From positions 19,022,258-19,086,257 of the forward strand of contig OY821747.1 of assembly GCA_963682055.1 (NCBI GenBank): 64,000 bases of DNA, written 5' to 3'. Position 1 is the stretch's first letter; the number at the start of each line of letters is the position of its first letter. The position numbers and the translations under genes were made by a program. This document shows positions 34,068 through 45,310 of the stretch, in pieces. Origin of the DNA: Primula veris (Eukaryota > Streptophyta > Magnoliopsida > Ericales > Primulaceae). The notes beneath the pieces are model-generated. The model made no database searches, had not been told where the DNA came from, and saw nothing but the letters and a program-made list of their open reading frames with translations.

Positions 34068-37000
34068 CTACGGGTAGTACTTCCTTAGGTTGTTGACATT
34101 CCAAGGTCGGTCCACCGGGACGTCGTTGGGAAGACGACCCAACAGGTAGGCCCCGTTCCCTACTGCACCGAGGATTCGATAGGGGCCTTCCCAATTGGGG
34201 CCTAGCTTGCCGTCGGACTGTATCCTGGTGTTGTTGTTTACTTTTCGTAACACGAGGTCTTCGTCTTGGAAACGTCTGGCGTTCACTCTTTTGTTATAAG
34301 AACGCCCCAGCTCGTTTTTATATTCGGCGTTACGGATGGCCGCAACCTCCCTTCTTTCTTCGGCGTAGTCCAGCTCTAGCCCCATCATCTTTTCATTAAG
34401 CCCGTTTTCCACCATGTCCGTCCTTAGAGAAGGAAGCCCGATTTCTAACGGGATGATGGCTTCCATTCCGTAAGTGAGGCTATAGGGTGTCTGTTGAGTG
34501 CCCCGTCTTCTCGTCGTTCGGTAGGCCCAAAGGACGTGATGCAGCTCTGCAGCCCATCGTCCTTTGGACTCGTCTAGCCTCTTCTTGATTCCGTCGAGCA
34601 CGGTCTTGTTTGATACCTCGGCTTGTCCGTTGCATTGGGGGTACGATGGGGTCGAATAGTAGTTCTTGATGTGATACTTTGCATACATCGTTTTTAATTT
34701 GTCCCCGGTGAACTGTCCACCATTGTCCGCGACGATTGAGTAGGGGATTCCGAATCTGGTGATCACGTCTCTCCAGAGGAAACGTATCACTTCGGCCTCT
34801 GTGATCTTTGCTAAGGCCACGGCCTCCACCCATTTTGAGAAGTAATCGGTGACCATGAGGAGGAACTTCTTTCCCCCCGGGGCCACGGGGAATGGTCCGA
34901 CGATATCCATGCCCCACTGTGCAAAGGGCCAGGGCGAGGTTACGCTGCTCATTTTTTGCGCCGGGGCATGGGGTATGGGTGCGTACTTCTAACACTTCTC
35001 GCACCTGAGTACGAAAGCCTTGGCGTCCTTCTGCATGAGGGGCCACCAATACCCGTGGGTCAAGGCTCGGTTGGCCAGCGATCTGCCCCCGGTATGGCTC
35101 CCACACGTTCCTTCGTGAATTTCCTCCATGACCCTCATTACCATGTCAGGGTGGACGCAGAGTAAGTAGGGGCCAGAGAACGATCTCTTATAGAGCTTGT
35201 CGTTGGGAGCTATCCAGAATCCCAGTGCCGTTCTTCTTATTTTCTCGGCCTCTTTCTCATTGGGAAGATCACCGGAGCGATGGTATTCGATTATGGGGTC
35301 CATCCAGCTTGGTTCCGGCGGGAGGTCAGTCACCATGTTAATTGTTGCCCTAGCCTCGATGCTAGGCGAAAGGACGTATTCTATGGTGATGACTCTCTCT
35401 TTTTTATCACTCATGACCGAGGCTAGGGTCGCTAGTGCATCGGCGTGGGTGTTCTCGTTTCTGTTTATGTTGACGATTTCTTGACATTCAAAGCTTTGGA
35501 GTATTCCGGAAGCGATTGCCACGTAGCTGGCCATCCTGTCGTCCTTCGTCTGAAATTCACCACTGATCTGGCTGCTGACCAATTGAGAGTCCGTATGCAC
35601 CAGTATCTTCTTGATTCCGAGGCTTCGGGCCATTTTCAGGCCGGCGATAACGGCCTCATATTCGGCCTCGTTATTGGTGGCTCTGAAGCCAAGTTGGATC
35701 AACTTCTCGATCACATCTCCTTGTGGAGATCGGAGTACGACGCCGAGGCCGGACCCTTTTTTATTGGCGGCTCCATCCGCGTGCAAGATCCAGGTCTCGG
35801 GGGCACAACCTGTGATGTCGGGGCATTGAGTCGTCCCAGTGAATTCTGCCACGAAGTCGGCCAGGGCCTGTCCCTTGACGGACGTTCGCGGCGCATAGCT
35901 GATGTCGTAGGCGTTCAAGTGGCAGGCCCACTTCATCATTCATCGAGAGAGATCCCCCTTTTGGAGTATTTCTCGCACAGGCTGGTCAGTATAGACCACA
36001 ATGCTGTGTGCAGAGAAATAGTGAGCAAGTTTTCGTGAGGCCACGACGAGGGCTAGGACGTGTTTTTCCAAAGGCGTATACCTAGCCTCGGCATCGAGGA
36101 GAGTTTTGCTCACGTAATAGATAGGTCTTTGCTCCCTGTCGAGTTCCTTGATGAGGACGGCGCTGACGGCTATCTCGGACACGGCGAGGTATAGGGTAAG
36201 AACATGGCCTGGGTCCGGCTTAGTTAGAAGAGGCGGACTTCCGAGATAGTCAGCCAGCTCGGTGAACGCACGCCGGCATTCATCGGTCCATTTGAATTTC
36301 TTCTGAACTTTCAAGGCCGTAAAGAATGGCTTGCATCGATCCCCGAACCGGGCAATAAACCGGTTGAGGGCGGCAGCCATTCCGGCTAGCTTTTGTATGT
36401 CCCTTCCCTTCTCAGGTGTTTTCAAATTTTTCAAGGCAGAGATCTGGGACGGGTTCGCTTTGATGCCGCGATGGGTCACCATGAACCCCAGGAATTTGCC
36501 GGCGCCTACCCCGAAGGCACATTTAGAGGCGTTCAGCTTCAGGTCATGCCTTCGTATTGTTTCGAACACCTCTCTTTGGTCGGATAGGTGGTCCCTCTCC
36601 TGGGTGCTTTTTACCACCATGTCGTCAATATAGACCTCCATGGTTCGGCCTATGTTCTTAGAGAATATCTTGGTGACCATTCTCTGATAGGTCGCCCCGG
36701 CGTTCTTGAGTCCGAAGGGCATCACTTTGTAGCAGTAATTTCCCCTTGGGGTGATGAAGGCAGTTTTTTCTTGGTCGGCCTCCGACATAGGTATTTGATG
36801 GTAGCCGGAGCAGGCATCCAGGAAGCTCATTCTGGCGGCCCCGGCCGTAGAGTCCACTATTTGATCGATTTTGGGCAAGGGGAAGGGATCCTTTGGACAG
36901 GCCTTGTTGAGGCTCGTATAATCGATGCACACCCTCAACTTTCCGTTCTTTTTGGGGACCACTACGGGATTGGCGAGCCATCTGGGGTAATAAATCTCCC

Positions 37001-38717
37001 TGATGGCCCCGGCCAGAAGAAGCTTCTCTACTTCCTCGTTTATGGCATCGGCATGCTCTGGACTGACGCGGCGCCCCTTTTGCATCACGGGCTTGGCAAC
37101 CGGGTTGACGTTAAGTTGGTGGCAAGCGAGGTCGGAACTGATGCCTGGCATCTCGCTTGGACCCCATGCAAAATTGTCGAGGTGTTGGAGAAGGAGTTCG
37201 ACGAGGTCGGTGACCTCAGGTTTGGTAAGCTTTGCTCCCACCATAAAAAAGTGGTCCTCGTCATGCCCCGGGATTTGGATTTTCAGCAGCCCCTCCTCCA
37301 CCTTGTCTTCGGCCTCAGGCCCCATCTTTTTGTTTAGTTCCCTCAGCAGCTTAGGGTCCTCTGCCTCGATGTTCATGGCACTTTGGGCCGGCACCATCTT
37401 TTTGCCGGAATACACGGCCATGGCACAGCTGCGTGAGACTTTCTGATTTCCTGAGATGGTTTCCACACCAGAATCAGTTGGATACTTAACCTTTTGGTGT
37501 AAGGTGGAGGAGATTCCATCTATTCTATGGAGCCACGGGCGCCCCAATATCACGTTGTAAACAGAGGGGACATTCACCACCGTGAACTCCACGCCCATAA
37601 CTTTCGTACCAGTTTTCACGGGCAAGGTTATGTTTCCTTTGGGCCGGACCGCCTCCGAGTTGAATCCGTACAGGGGAGGGACGTCGGTTTCCAACTGTTC
37701 CTCTTTGAGTCCCATCTTTCGAAAGAGGTCTTCAAAGAGTATATTGACCGACGCTCCTTGATCAACGAGGATCCGTCCTACAGCGCATAGGCCTATCTGT
37801 GCCGAGATAACGAGGGCATCAGTGTGGGGCACGTCCACCCCCACCAGGTCGAAGTCAGTGAAGCTTACATCCGGCTTGGAATTGCGCTTATACCTTTTCC
37901 GAGGGCTTGAGCTTTCTGCGAGGCAGACGTACTGCTTCATCAATGCTTCCCGTGCTGAGGTTCTTTCTGCCCCATTCTGGATTGACCTTTTGGGCCCAGA
38001 GTGAATGACATGACATATCATCACCGGTGGGGGGAGGTCCCGCTGCCTCTCATCAACCCCTTCTCCATCTCGGTCGGATTCTCTTCGTGATTTGACATAT
38101 TTATCCATTAGGCCATCCCGGACCCATCCCTCGAGCCTGGCCTTCAGACCATGGCACTCGGCGGTATGGTGGCCGCGACCCCTGTGGTATTCACAGATTT
38201 TGTCGTTAGGCCCTGGGGCCGGCTCGTTCCGTAGTGGGAGAGGCCAAGAGAAGAAAGGCTCGTTCTCAATCTTGTTAAGAAGGTCGACAAGAGGTAGGCG
38301 AAAGGTGGTGGAATAGGCAGCGCCCGACCCCGAGGCGACAGGGGTTTGATGCCCCGGTCGGGGGTCCTCTTTTCTTCTTTTAGGGGCCGGTTGCGGGTTT
38401 CTTCCCGTTCGTGGCCGCTCCATCCTTTCCGCTATGGGCCGGTTTCTTCGAGGGCTCGTTGCGAAGAACCGATCCCTTGGCTGGTCGATAAGGGCTACGG
38501 AACGTGTTGCCCCAGCTGACCTCATGTCCTTCTCTATGTCGATATGCTGTTTTATGAGGGGCCTGAGTTGAGGAACAGAGTTGAGGAACAGAGTTGGGGG
38601 GGGGGGGGGGTCGCGATCATCTCGTTTCGGATCCTGCTCCCAACTACCATGTTTTGCCTGAAGGCAGCTATGGCGGTGGAGTCGGGACAGTCCGTGCATT
38701 CGGCATGTTTCAACCAA
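34068..38717 (-). pseudogene. Tat-element pol polyprotein, two nonsense codons
   Basis: The frame runs from 38717 with a zinc-knuckle-like CEYHRGRGHHTAECHGL, a protease region with VDQGASVNILF, and reverse transcriptase (LRVCIDYTSLNKACPKD, MPFGLKNAGATYQRM, YIDDMVVKS). RNase H (YYVSKTLLDAEARYTPLEK) follows, then a second RNase H (LHADGAANKKGSG, NNEAEYEAV, VHTDSQLV, HADALATLA). Integrase has a zinc-binding end RCEKC, then MDIVGPF, VADNGGQF and GQAEVSNK. Two single-codon stops break it: TGA near 35940-35942, between the two RNase H regions, and TAG near 34990, after RCEKC. Both look like C-to-T changes on the coding strand. Apart from these and the frame problem in gag it is intact, so decay is very recent. 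Copies elsewhere could be active. Confidence 0.93.
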
Positions 38718-39674
38718 AACCGACTATCATAATTCTCGAGGGTCTCTTTAGATTGGACCCTCACTTGATAGAGTTGCTCCGACTGGGCAGCTCTCTCTTT
38801 CAAGTTTATGAACCGGTGTGCAAAGTCATAAGCTAGGTCGTCCCAACAGTGGATAGAATTGACGGGCAGGGACTGGAACCACTTACTAGCGAGCCTTCCC
38901 AGGCTGGCGGGAAAGCACCTGCACATTAATTGGTCAAGGTGTGACCAATGGTTCATCTGGTATCGGTAGTGTCGGAGATGAGCCTCTGGATCAGAGTCCG
39001 CGTTGAAGGTTTGGAGGATAGGGGCGATAAAGTTCCGGGGGGGGGGGGGGGGGGGTACTGTATTCAATTTCGTCCGAGAACGGGGTGCTGCGGGTCGAGG
39101 CCACGATTTTCAACGCTGCCTCACCAGCTGCATCGTGCCGTCCGCGTCGGCCACGTCTCTGTGTCCGAGGTGGCTTATCGGTTCGGGCGTGACTAGATTC
39201 CGGCCGTGAGTCCCGACTACCATCCTGCCAACGGAGCCGAGAATGTATACTCCGCTCGTTATCGCGGCGAGAATTTCCTTCTTGGGAATGCTCCGACTCC
39301 GCACCCCTAGCCGGCTCCCTGGGAGTCTCTAGGGGGGGTCGTCGGAGGGGTCCCAACCTGGACATCACGCTTTTAACGGGGACTGGAACCGATTTGTCTT
39401 GGCTCGCGCCTTGAGCGGGCTCGAGTTTCGGCTCCATCAGCGAGGCTATCAAGGCTTTCTGGGCCGCAAGAGCGACGAGCTCTTTTTGGTGGATATCGAT
39501 CATCATCTTTGTTAGCTCGGTCCGCGATCGGGGTGCGGGAGCTGTTGCGGTCAAGGGAACGGGCTCCCTGGTAGATGCGGTCCTAGGGGTCTCATCAAAA
39601 GAAAGCGTTCTCGGCATCCCAAGAACGTGGGGGGGTCGAGACGATGGAGTGTCAAATCGGTTATTGCCAGACAT
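38552..39674 (-). pseudogene. Tat-element gag, frame broken at two poly-C tracts
   Basis: Gag starts at 39674 (MSGNNRFDTPSSRPPHVLGM) and runs to a long C homopolymer on the coding strand (plus-strand G run at about 39038-39054). The next piece (39067-38552) carries the capsid-like HYRYQMNHWSHLDQLMCRCF, ASKWFQSLP and RQNMVVGSRI. A second C tract (plus-strand G run near 38597-38610) then shifts into the pol frame. Both tracts encode polyproline. Expansion of the C runs explains both frame changes; sequencing or assembly error in the homopolymers is an alternative. Capsid assembly around element RNA is the expected role. Confidence 0.85.
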
Positions 39675-39716
39675 GTTTCTTTTAAGGACGGGGAGTCGAA
39701 GCTAACGCGTTTAGGT

Positions 39717-39736
39717 TTCCCACAGACGGCGCCAAT
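39717..39736 (-). other. primer binding site of the Tat element
   Basis: On the minus strand the 5' LTR is followed by ATTGGCGCCGTCTGTGGGAA. It begins with TGGCGCC, as expected for a complement to a tRNA 3' end in GGCGCCA. I cannot say which tRNA. Confidence 0.65.
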
Positions 39737-40421
39737 TGGCGAGCTTGATTTTCTTCCTAAGCTCGACTTAATCAACTTCGCGTTGGCTCCGATCTTCCGA
39801 GGCGGTCAGGTATGCTCCGGCGGTCAGGTGGTCTTCGTGCCTGCACAAGGAACGAACAGGGGCCCGGGGTTGTTGCCGGGTTTTCCCTCTCCAACGATCA
39901 AGTCAGTATCGGTGTTAACTGAAAGTAGGAATATAATTAAGGATGAGGGACTGGGCCGGTTACAGGTCGTTGTATCGAGTGGTACAGATAGTGTTCATGG
40001 GGTCCGGGTTGTTTAAGTTTTATCTCTCCTCTCTGTCTTTTTGTGTCCCCCTCTAAGTAGGATTAGGGGGGGTATTTATAGTGAGGTTCAGAGGTGTATT
40101 AACCCTTGGATCACTGTACTGTAAGATGTTGATCTAACGGCGTCAGAGTCATTTATGACTCTGACAAAGGTACTGTCCTTTCCCGGGCCCACAGGAGGTG
40201 TCCTGTGATTGGGCCACGTCGGTGAAACGTCAGGAGGGTCCCCCAAGGGAGCAGTAGCATTAATTGGGGAAGCGTACTCGACACGCTTCTTTGAGCCGGC
40301 CTCAGCACGGCTCGGCCCTCCCAATCCGGGGCATCGCATCATTCAGGGTTGATGAGGCCCGGACGGCCCGCTTTGGGGGCGTTATTGCCCCGGACGAGGG
40401 GATGCTGACATTCCCTCGCCA
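39737..40421 (-). repeat. 5' LTR of the Tat element
   Basis: 685 bp, about 98% identical to the copy at 29432-30116. The minus-strand TATA box is CTATAAATAC near 40073-40082. The GGTGG duplication follows at 40422-40426. Confidence 0.95.
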
Positions 40422-40916
40422 GGTGGAGTTGCGGTGTAGATGTTGGCTCCCCTCTCTCTCTTCTCTCTTTCTCTCTCTTCACTGCTCCAGATCTATATAT
40501 GTTTGTTCCATCTGTTTAATTACATAGACTTGTCCCTTTATTAATTACAGACCAGCCCTTGTACTTTTAATTGTATTAAAAAAAATGACCGTTAGAAATA
40601 ACAACGATTGTCACTCTAATTTCAAAAAAATTACAAAACAATCCCTATAACGGTAATAAACGGTAACTTTAATGTATTTTTTGGCCCCTAGACTTTAAAA
40701 CTGTACAAATGAATCCTAAATAACGGCTAGTTTCATTTTTTTCTCCAAAATGTTTTAAAAAGTTAAAATTTGACCCAATTTAATCCCTATATAAACCTGC
40801 ACTCTACTATCATTCAAAACACACCATTACAAAAACACTTTCTCTATCTCAAATATATTATTCTATATATTATGTAATTCAAACAATTTCTATCCGAAAT
40901 ACAAATGAATCCAATC

Positions 40917-42141
40917 TGATTCTCTTCATCTTCATTTGATTTCTCGTCTGATTCCGACGATGCCAATTTCGCAACGATGAATGAAAATTTTCTCGCCGAC
41001 GATCCTATTTTTTTTACCTATTCTTGTTACTTTTGAAAATGAAAGAACTTCATAACAACGTCTGCAAAAACGTATTGAGAGGCCACACTTAATCTTGGAA
41101 GGGGACGCTAAACTCCGGAGGAACTATTTTTTTGGAAAACACATATCCGAACGAAGTATTTCGACGGAAGTTTCGTATGGACAGGGAATTATTCGTCATA
41201 ATGGCCAATGAGGTTATCGAGAAAAATCATTATTTTCAACAAAAAATTGATGTTGCGGGCCGTATGAGTGTCACCCCTTAACAAAAAATTATTGGTGCTC
41301 TCCACATATTAGCATATGATCTCTCTGCGGACTTAGTCAATGACAGCCTTCGTATATCCGCAAATTCTATCCTTAATTGTATGAAAGAGTTTTCTCGTGC
41401 TATCGTGAGAATATTTGGCGAACATTATCTTAGAGAGCCAACTGAGGACGATATTCGTCGATTGAACATTATCAACACTCGTAGGAGTTTTTCCGGTATG
41501 CTAGGAAGTATTGACTGCATGCATTGGAGGTGAAAAAATTATCCCACCGTTTGGGCTGGTCAATATCAAAGTGGTCACAAAAAAGAGTCATGCATAGTCC
41601 TTCAAGCGGTTGCTTCTAATGATTTATGGATATGACATGCTTATTTCGGGGCATCCGGTTGTAATAACGACATCAATGTATTGGAGTAGTCTAATTTATT
41701 TGATAGACCTATGGAAGTAGATACCCCACCCATATAGCTATAAGATAAATGAAACTCAATACAATATGAGATACTAGCTTGTTGATGGTATTTACATGGA
41801 CTTGTTTCGTGAAAAGCGTTCCGTCTCATTTGTCACAAAAAGATTGTATTTTTTTTCAATACCAAGAAAGAGTTCGAAAGGGCGTCGAGTGTGCATTTGG
41901 TGTGTTACAATCTCGTTGACATATTTTAAGAGGTTCGACACGTTTGTGGGATTTAGAAGATTTAAAATATATCATGTTAGCATGCATAATATTGCATAAT
42001 ATGATTGTTGAACGCAAGCCTTCGGAACAATTAGAGTCAAGAGATTTTTCAATGGTGGGTTCCAATGATCCTCCCCCACCTCTTTCGGTCATTGATAATC
42101 ATCTTCCAACAACATTTAGAGAAAAAACGTGTATCGATTAA
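40917..42141 (+). pseudogene. PIF/Harbinger transposase, broken
   Basis: Fragments read as FRRKFRMDRELFVIMANEVI, ALHILAYDLSADLVNDSLRI, LREPTEDDIRRLNIIN, GMLGSIDCMHWR, GHKKESCIVLQAVAS, FGASGCNNDINVLE, VRKGVECAFGVLQSR and IILHNMIVERKP. These are in the order of HARBI1/ALP1-type DDE nucleases, with the acidic residues in SIDCMHW, NNDINVL and GVECAFG still present. Several in-frame stops fall at positions where a Trp would be expected, plus frame changes around 41700-41850. The endonuclease would have cut at the element's terminal repeats. The protein is no longer made as a whole. Confidence 0.85.
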
Positions 42142-42581
42142 AAATAGAAAAACACACGAAAACCTTCAAAATGATCTTATCAAGCTAGTATCAATGGTTT
42201 GAGAGTTTGAGACCGACGACGGTCAAAATCATGTTTTTTTTTAATAAATAATGTGTATTTTAAATTCGTTGTTGTATTTTATTTGCCTGCTCTTTTATGA
42301 ATTATGTATGCCACTTTTAAGAATATGTTATTTTCAAGAATTTTGTATGTTTTAATTAATGAAATGAATGTTTAATTTTATCTTACTTAAATTTATAGTT
42401 TTTAGTTGTCAATTATTTAGTTTCGATTACAATTATAATTGTTATGACCTATTTAAAATTACATTGAAAACTGTTAGCATCTATTTAGTAATTACAATAA
42501 CATTCAAAAGTTAAACCAACACCCTAAATCAACAACTAAACTTAAGTTAAACCAACATTACGAACTAACATACCGTTAAAC

Positions 42582-42703
42582 ATGCTCTAAATGGATTAAT
42601 ATATATTTGTAATTCTAGTTGAAGTTAAATTAATGAGTTTTAATGCTCTAAATGGATTAATATATATTTGTAATTCTAGTTGAAGTTAAATTAATGAGTT
42701 TTC
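42582..42703. repeat. 61-bp tandem duplication across the Harbinger right end
   Basis: Two copies (42582-42642 and 42643-42703) begin ATGCTCTAAATGGATTAATA. The first copy includes the last bases of the Harbinger terminal repeat and its TAA, so the duplication happened after that insertion. Confidence 0.85.
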
Positions 42704-43838
42704 ATACACTTCTGTCTGGGTTATTAAAGTCATTAAAGGATTTAGAGTTGCAGAAATATCTACTTACAAACAGCTAATTAAGCTAGTATATAGTGTCACA
42801 GTACTGTTTTATTGATCAACAAATAGATAATGAATGTTTAACTATGGTAAATAAACTTGAGTAATACAGTGAGAAATTCTATATGGTTGGATTTTTATAC
42901 CACAAAAAATCTGTAAAAACGCATAAACCGTTGAAAAAATCTACGGTTAACAGTGGTTCTGTGCAAACCGTAGATTTAATCTACGGTTTACAGTGAATTG
43001 CTGCAAACCGTATATTAAATCTACGGTATGCAGTAATTCTGCAGAAATTACACAGTCAGCCCCTACTTTTCAGAAATTACACAGTCAGTCCCTGCATAAA
43101 AAATTACACAGACAATCCCTGAAAAACAAAATCTTACGTTTTTTTTTTTAAAAAACAAATTTTTATAAAACACTCTCTCTCTCTTTCTCTCAAAAACCCA
43201 AATTTTTCATCACAAAATAACCCAAATCAATCAACCACATTAACTATCAACTTTCTTAACAAAAAACCCCAAATCATCAATCAAATTTATCCATAATTCA
43301 AGGTATTTCTTTTATTCTCTAATTTATTATTTATTTTGTGTAATTTCAATTTGTAAAATAGGAAAAAATATATAAAATATGCAAATTGATTATTTACTTA
43401 GCTATATATAATTGCTTGTTGTTTGTTTATATTAATTATAGAAATTATAATAATTGTTGATATTTGTCCCATTTTATAAAAAAAATTAGGGTTTTTATTC
43501 AAATTTGTTTATTTATATATTTATTACTAATGGTTTGGTTACGATGTTACATGTTTATGATGCTTATTTGCTTTGAATGAGAAAAATAAAAATAGTTACG
43601 CTTTATTAATATTTACCCGTTTTGAAAATTAGGTGTTTTATAAAATTATGTTTTTTAATTAGTTTGTTTGTCCAAATCACCAATAAAAATTGGTGTTGTT
43701 GATGTTTTTCCCGTTTTATAAAAAAATTGAGTTTTTATTAAAATTTGTTTAATTAGATAATTAGAATAATTGTTTGGTTATCATTAAATGTGTATGTTTC
43801 TTATGTTGTTTTTATTGTTAAAAATAAAATTAGTTAGG

Positions 43839-45095
43839 ATGGCAGAGCCAGGTCCACAGATAAATGGCAGGATGGGCATTTTACGACAGATCGGTCATAT
43901 TTCAAATCAGACTTGGGATGCTGGAAGAGAAGCGGGTAGAGGAGATGCCCATAAAATTAGGGTTTATAATTATAGTTGGCAGATACCGACGCCTGACAGA
44001 GTAGTTGAAAATATGATTAGGGCTGGTTTTACGGTATTCACACTATTAGGTAATTATAGTGTAGACCGAAACTTGCTTACAGCCTTAGTTGATAGGTGGC
44101 GTGATGAGACGCACTTGTTCAATTTTATCGGTGGAGAGTTGTGGATATCGTTACATGATGTAGAAATTATGCTTGGTCTCAGGGTGGATGGTCTTACTGT
44201 TACCCAATCGGAGCGGAGTGATAATAGAGCGAGCATATGATAGAGAGTTTGTTGGGTGTTAGACCTGCTGACAATCAAGTCGATACAAACTGTTTGACAG
44301 TTAGACTTGATTGGATGTTACACACCTTTGGTGAATTACCCCCAACCCTAGTGAGGAGCGTTTGCTATATCAGTCTAGGGCTGGCATGTTATTATAACTG
44401 GGGGCACATGTGTTTTCAGATAAGAGCAGTGATCAGATTCCACTATGGCCTCTGCCATTTCTAGAGGATTTTGACACATGTGCAGAGTATAGTTGGGGAT
44501 CAGCTCTTCTGGCCTGGTTAGATACTAATTTATGCAAGTTGGTGCATGGTAAATCTACCGGAGTAAACGGGGCGGTGATGTTTCTCGATATGTGGGAGAT
44601 GACCAGACTACTGCCGGTTAGACCATGTGAAGAGCTGTCTAGGTTCCCCCTCGGTTACAGGTATGATATTATTTAGTTTTTGTATTGGATTTGTGTTTTT
44701 TTTATTGTGTCATCTATCATTGACTTATCTTATTTATATTTATTGTTTATCGGGTTTTGTTTGTATATTACAGATGAAAGATTTGGAGGCTTACTAACCT
44801 TAAGCCGTCTACGGACATAATGTGGTCCACATACGGGACCAGTTTGACCATATGTCGCATGAACATGTAAATTTTAACTTTCTTATTTTCTACATGTAAC
44901 TTACGTATTATATGTTGTATCTAATAATAATTTTGCTAATTACAGATAGTCTGGCAACCTTACGGGAACCTCGATGACTATCCGGAATATTGCACGCGGG
45001 GCCGTGATATGTGGCATTGTTCTATGGTTTGTAATGTAAATGACATTGGATACCATATCAATCAAATGCTTCCGACAACACCTTATAACTTTTGA
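43839..45095 (+). pseudogene. plant mobile domain (PMD) protein, broken
   Basis: The reading starts MAEPGPQINGRMGILRQIGH and continues with LVDRWRDETHLFNFIGGELW, DVEIMLGLRVDG, SLLGVRPADNQVD, SDQIPLWPLPFLEDFDTC, YSWGSALLAWLDTNLCKLV and GAVMFLDMWEMTRLLP. A last part near 44940-45095 reads IVWQPYGNLDDYPEYC. This is the order of the PMD-C domain found in MULEs and in plant MAIL1/MAIN-type proteins (often annotated as a long form of protein phosphatase 7). At least two frameshifts (about 44220-44245 and 44400-44415) disable it. Introns appear near 44660-44773 and 44867-44945. Its role in the transposon is unknown. Confidence 0.75.
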
Positions 45096-45310
45096 ATTAT
45101 TATGAGTTGACAACCCTATCCGAAAATGACTACTCATTATTAAAGTTTGAAAATGACTACACTTTGTGGGGTTTGTGAAATTATGTGTATAAATATGGCT
45201 CATTTTTGTCAATTCTAACAATCTCTAAAATCAAACACAAACACTTTTTAAAAATCTCTTCAAAAATACTCCTTTCTCCCCAAAAAAATATAAACAAACA
45301 CTTTTCAAAC

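Larger units (their letters stand above)
29432..40421 (-). mobile_element. Tat-lineage Ty3/gypsy retrotransposon, near intact, with an antisense gene
   Basis: Two 685-bp LTRs (29432-30116 and 39737-40421) start TGGCGAG and end CTCGCCA. GGTGG flanks both sides (29427-29431 and 40422-40426). The 10,990-bp element reads on the minus strand as 5' LTR, PBS, gag, protease, RT, RNase H, second RNase H, integrase, a 76-bp tandem repeat, an opposite-strand three-exon gene, polypurine tract and 3' LTR. The extra RNase H marks the Tat lineage. Antisense gene plus tandem repeat recalls the Retand group. By eye the LTRs differ at about nine substitutions and two one-base indels, so the insertion is recent. 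Confidence 0.92.
29362..42587 (+). mobile_element. PIF/Harbinger DNA transposon, interrupted by a retrotransposon
   Basis: The left end is GGGCATGTTTAACG (29362-29375). The right end, complemented, is GAGCATGTTTAACG (42574-42587), one mismatch in 14. Both are flanked by TAA (29359-29361 and 42588-42590), the three-base target preferred by this superfamily. Removing the inserted retroelement and one copy of its duplication leaves about 2.2 kb. That remnant carries only a broken transposase (40917-42141) and no separate Myb-like gene that I can see. Confidence 0.85.

Noticed and set aside
35445..36038. 197-aa plus-strand frame opposite RNase H
   Set aside because: Mirror frame of GC-rich pol coding sequence.
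36588..37337. 249-aa plus-strand frame opposite reverse transcriptase
   Set aside because: It is a shadow of the well-supported minus-strand pol; no promoter or domain of its own.
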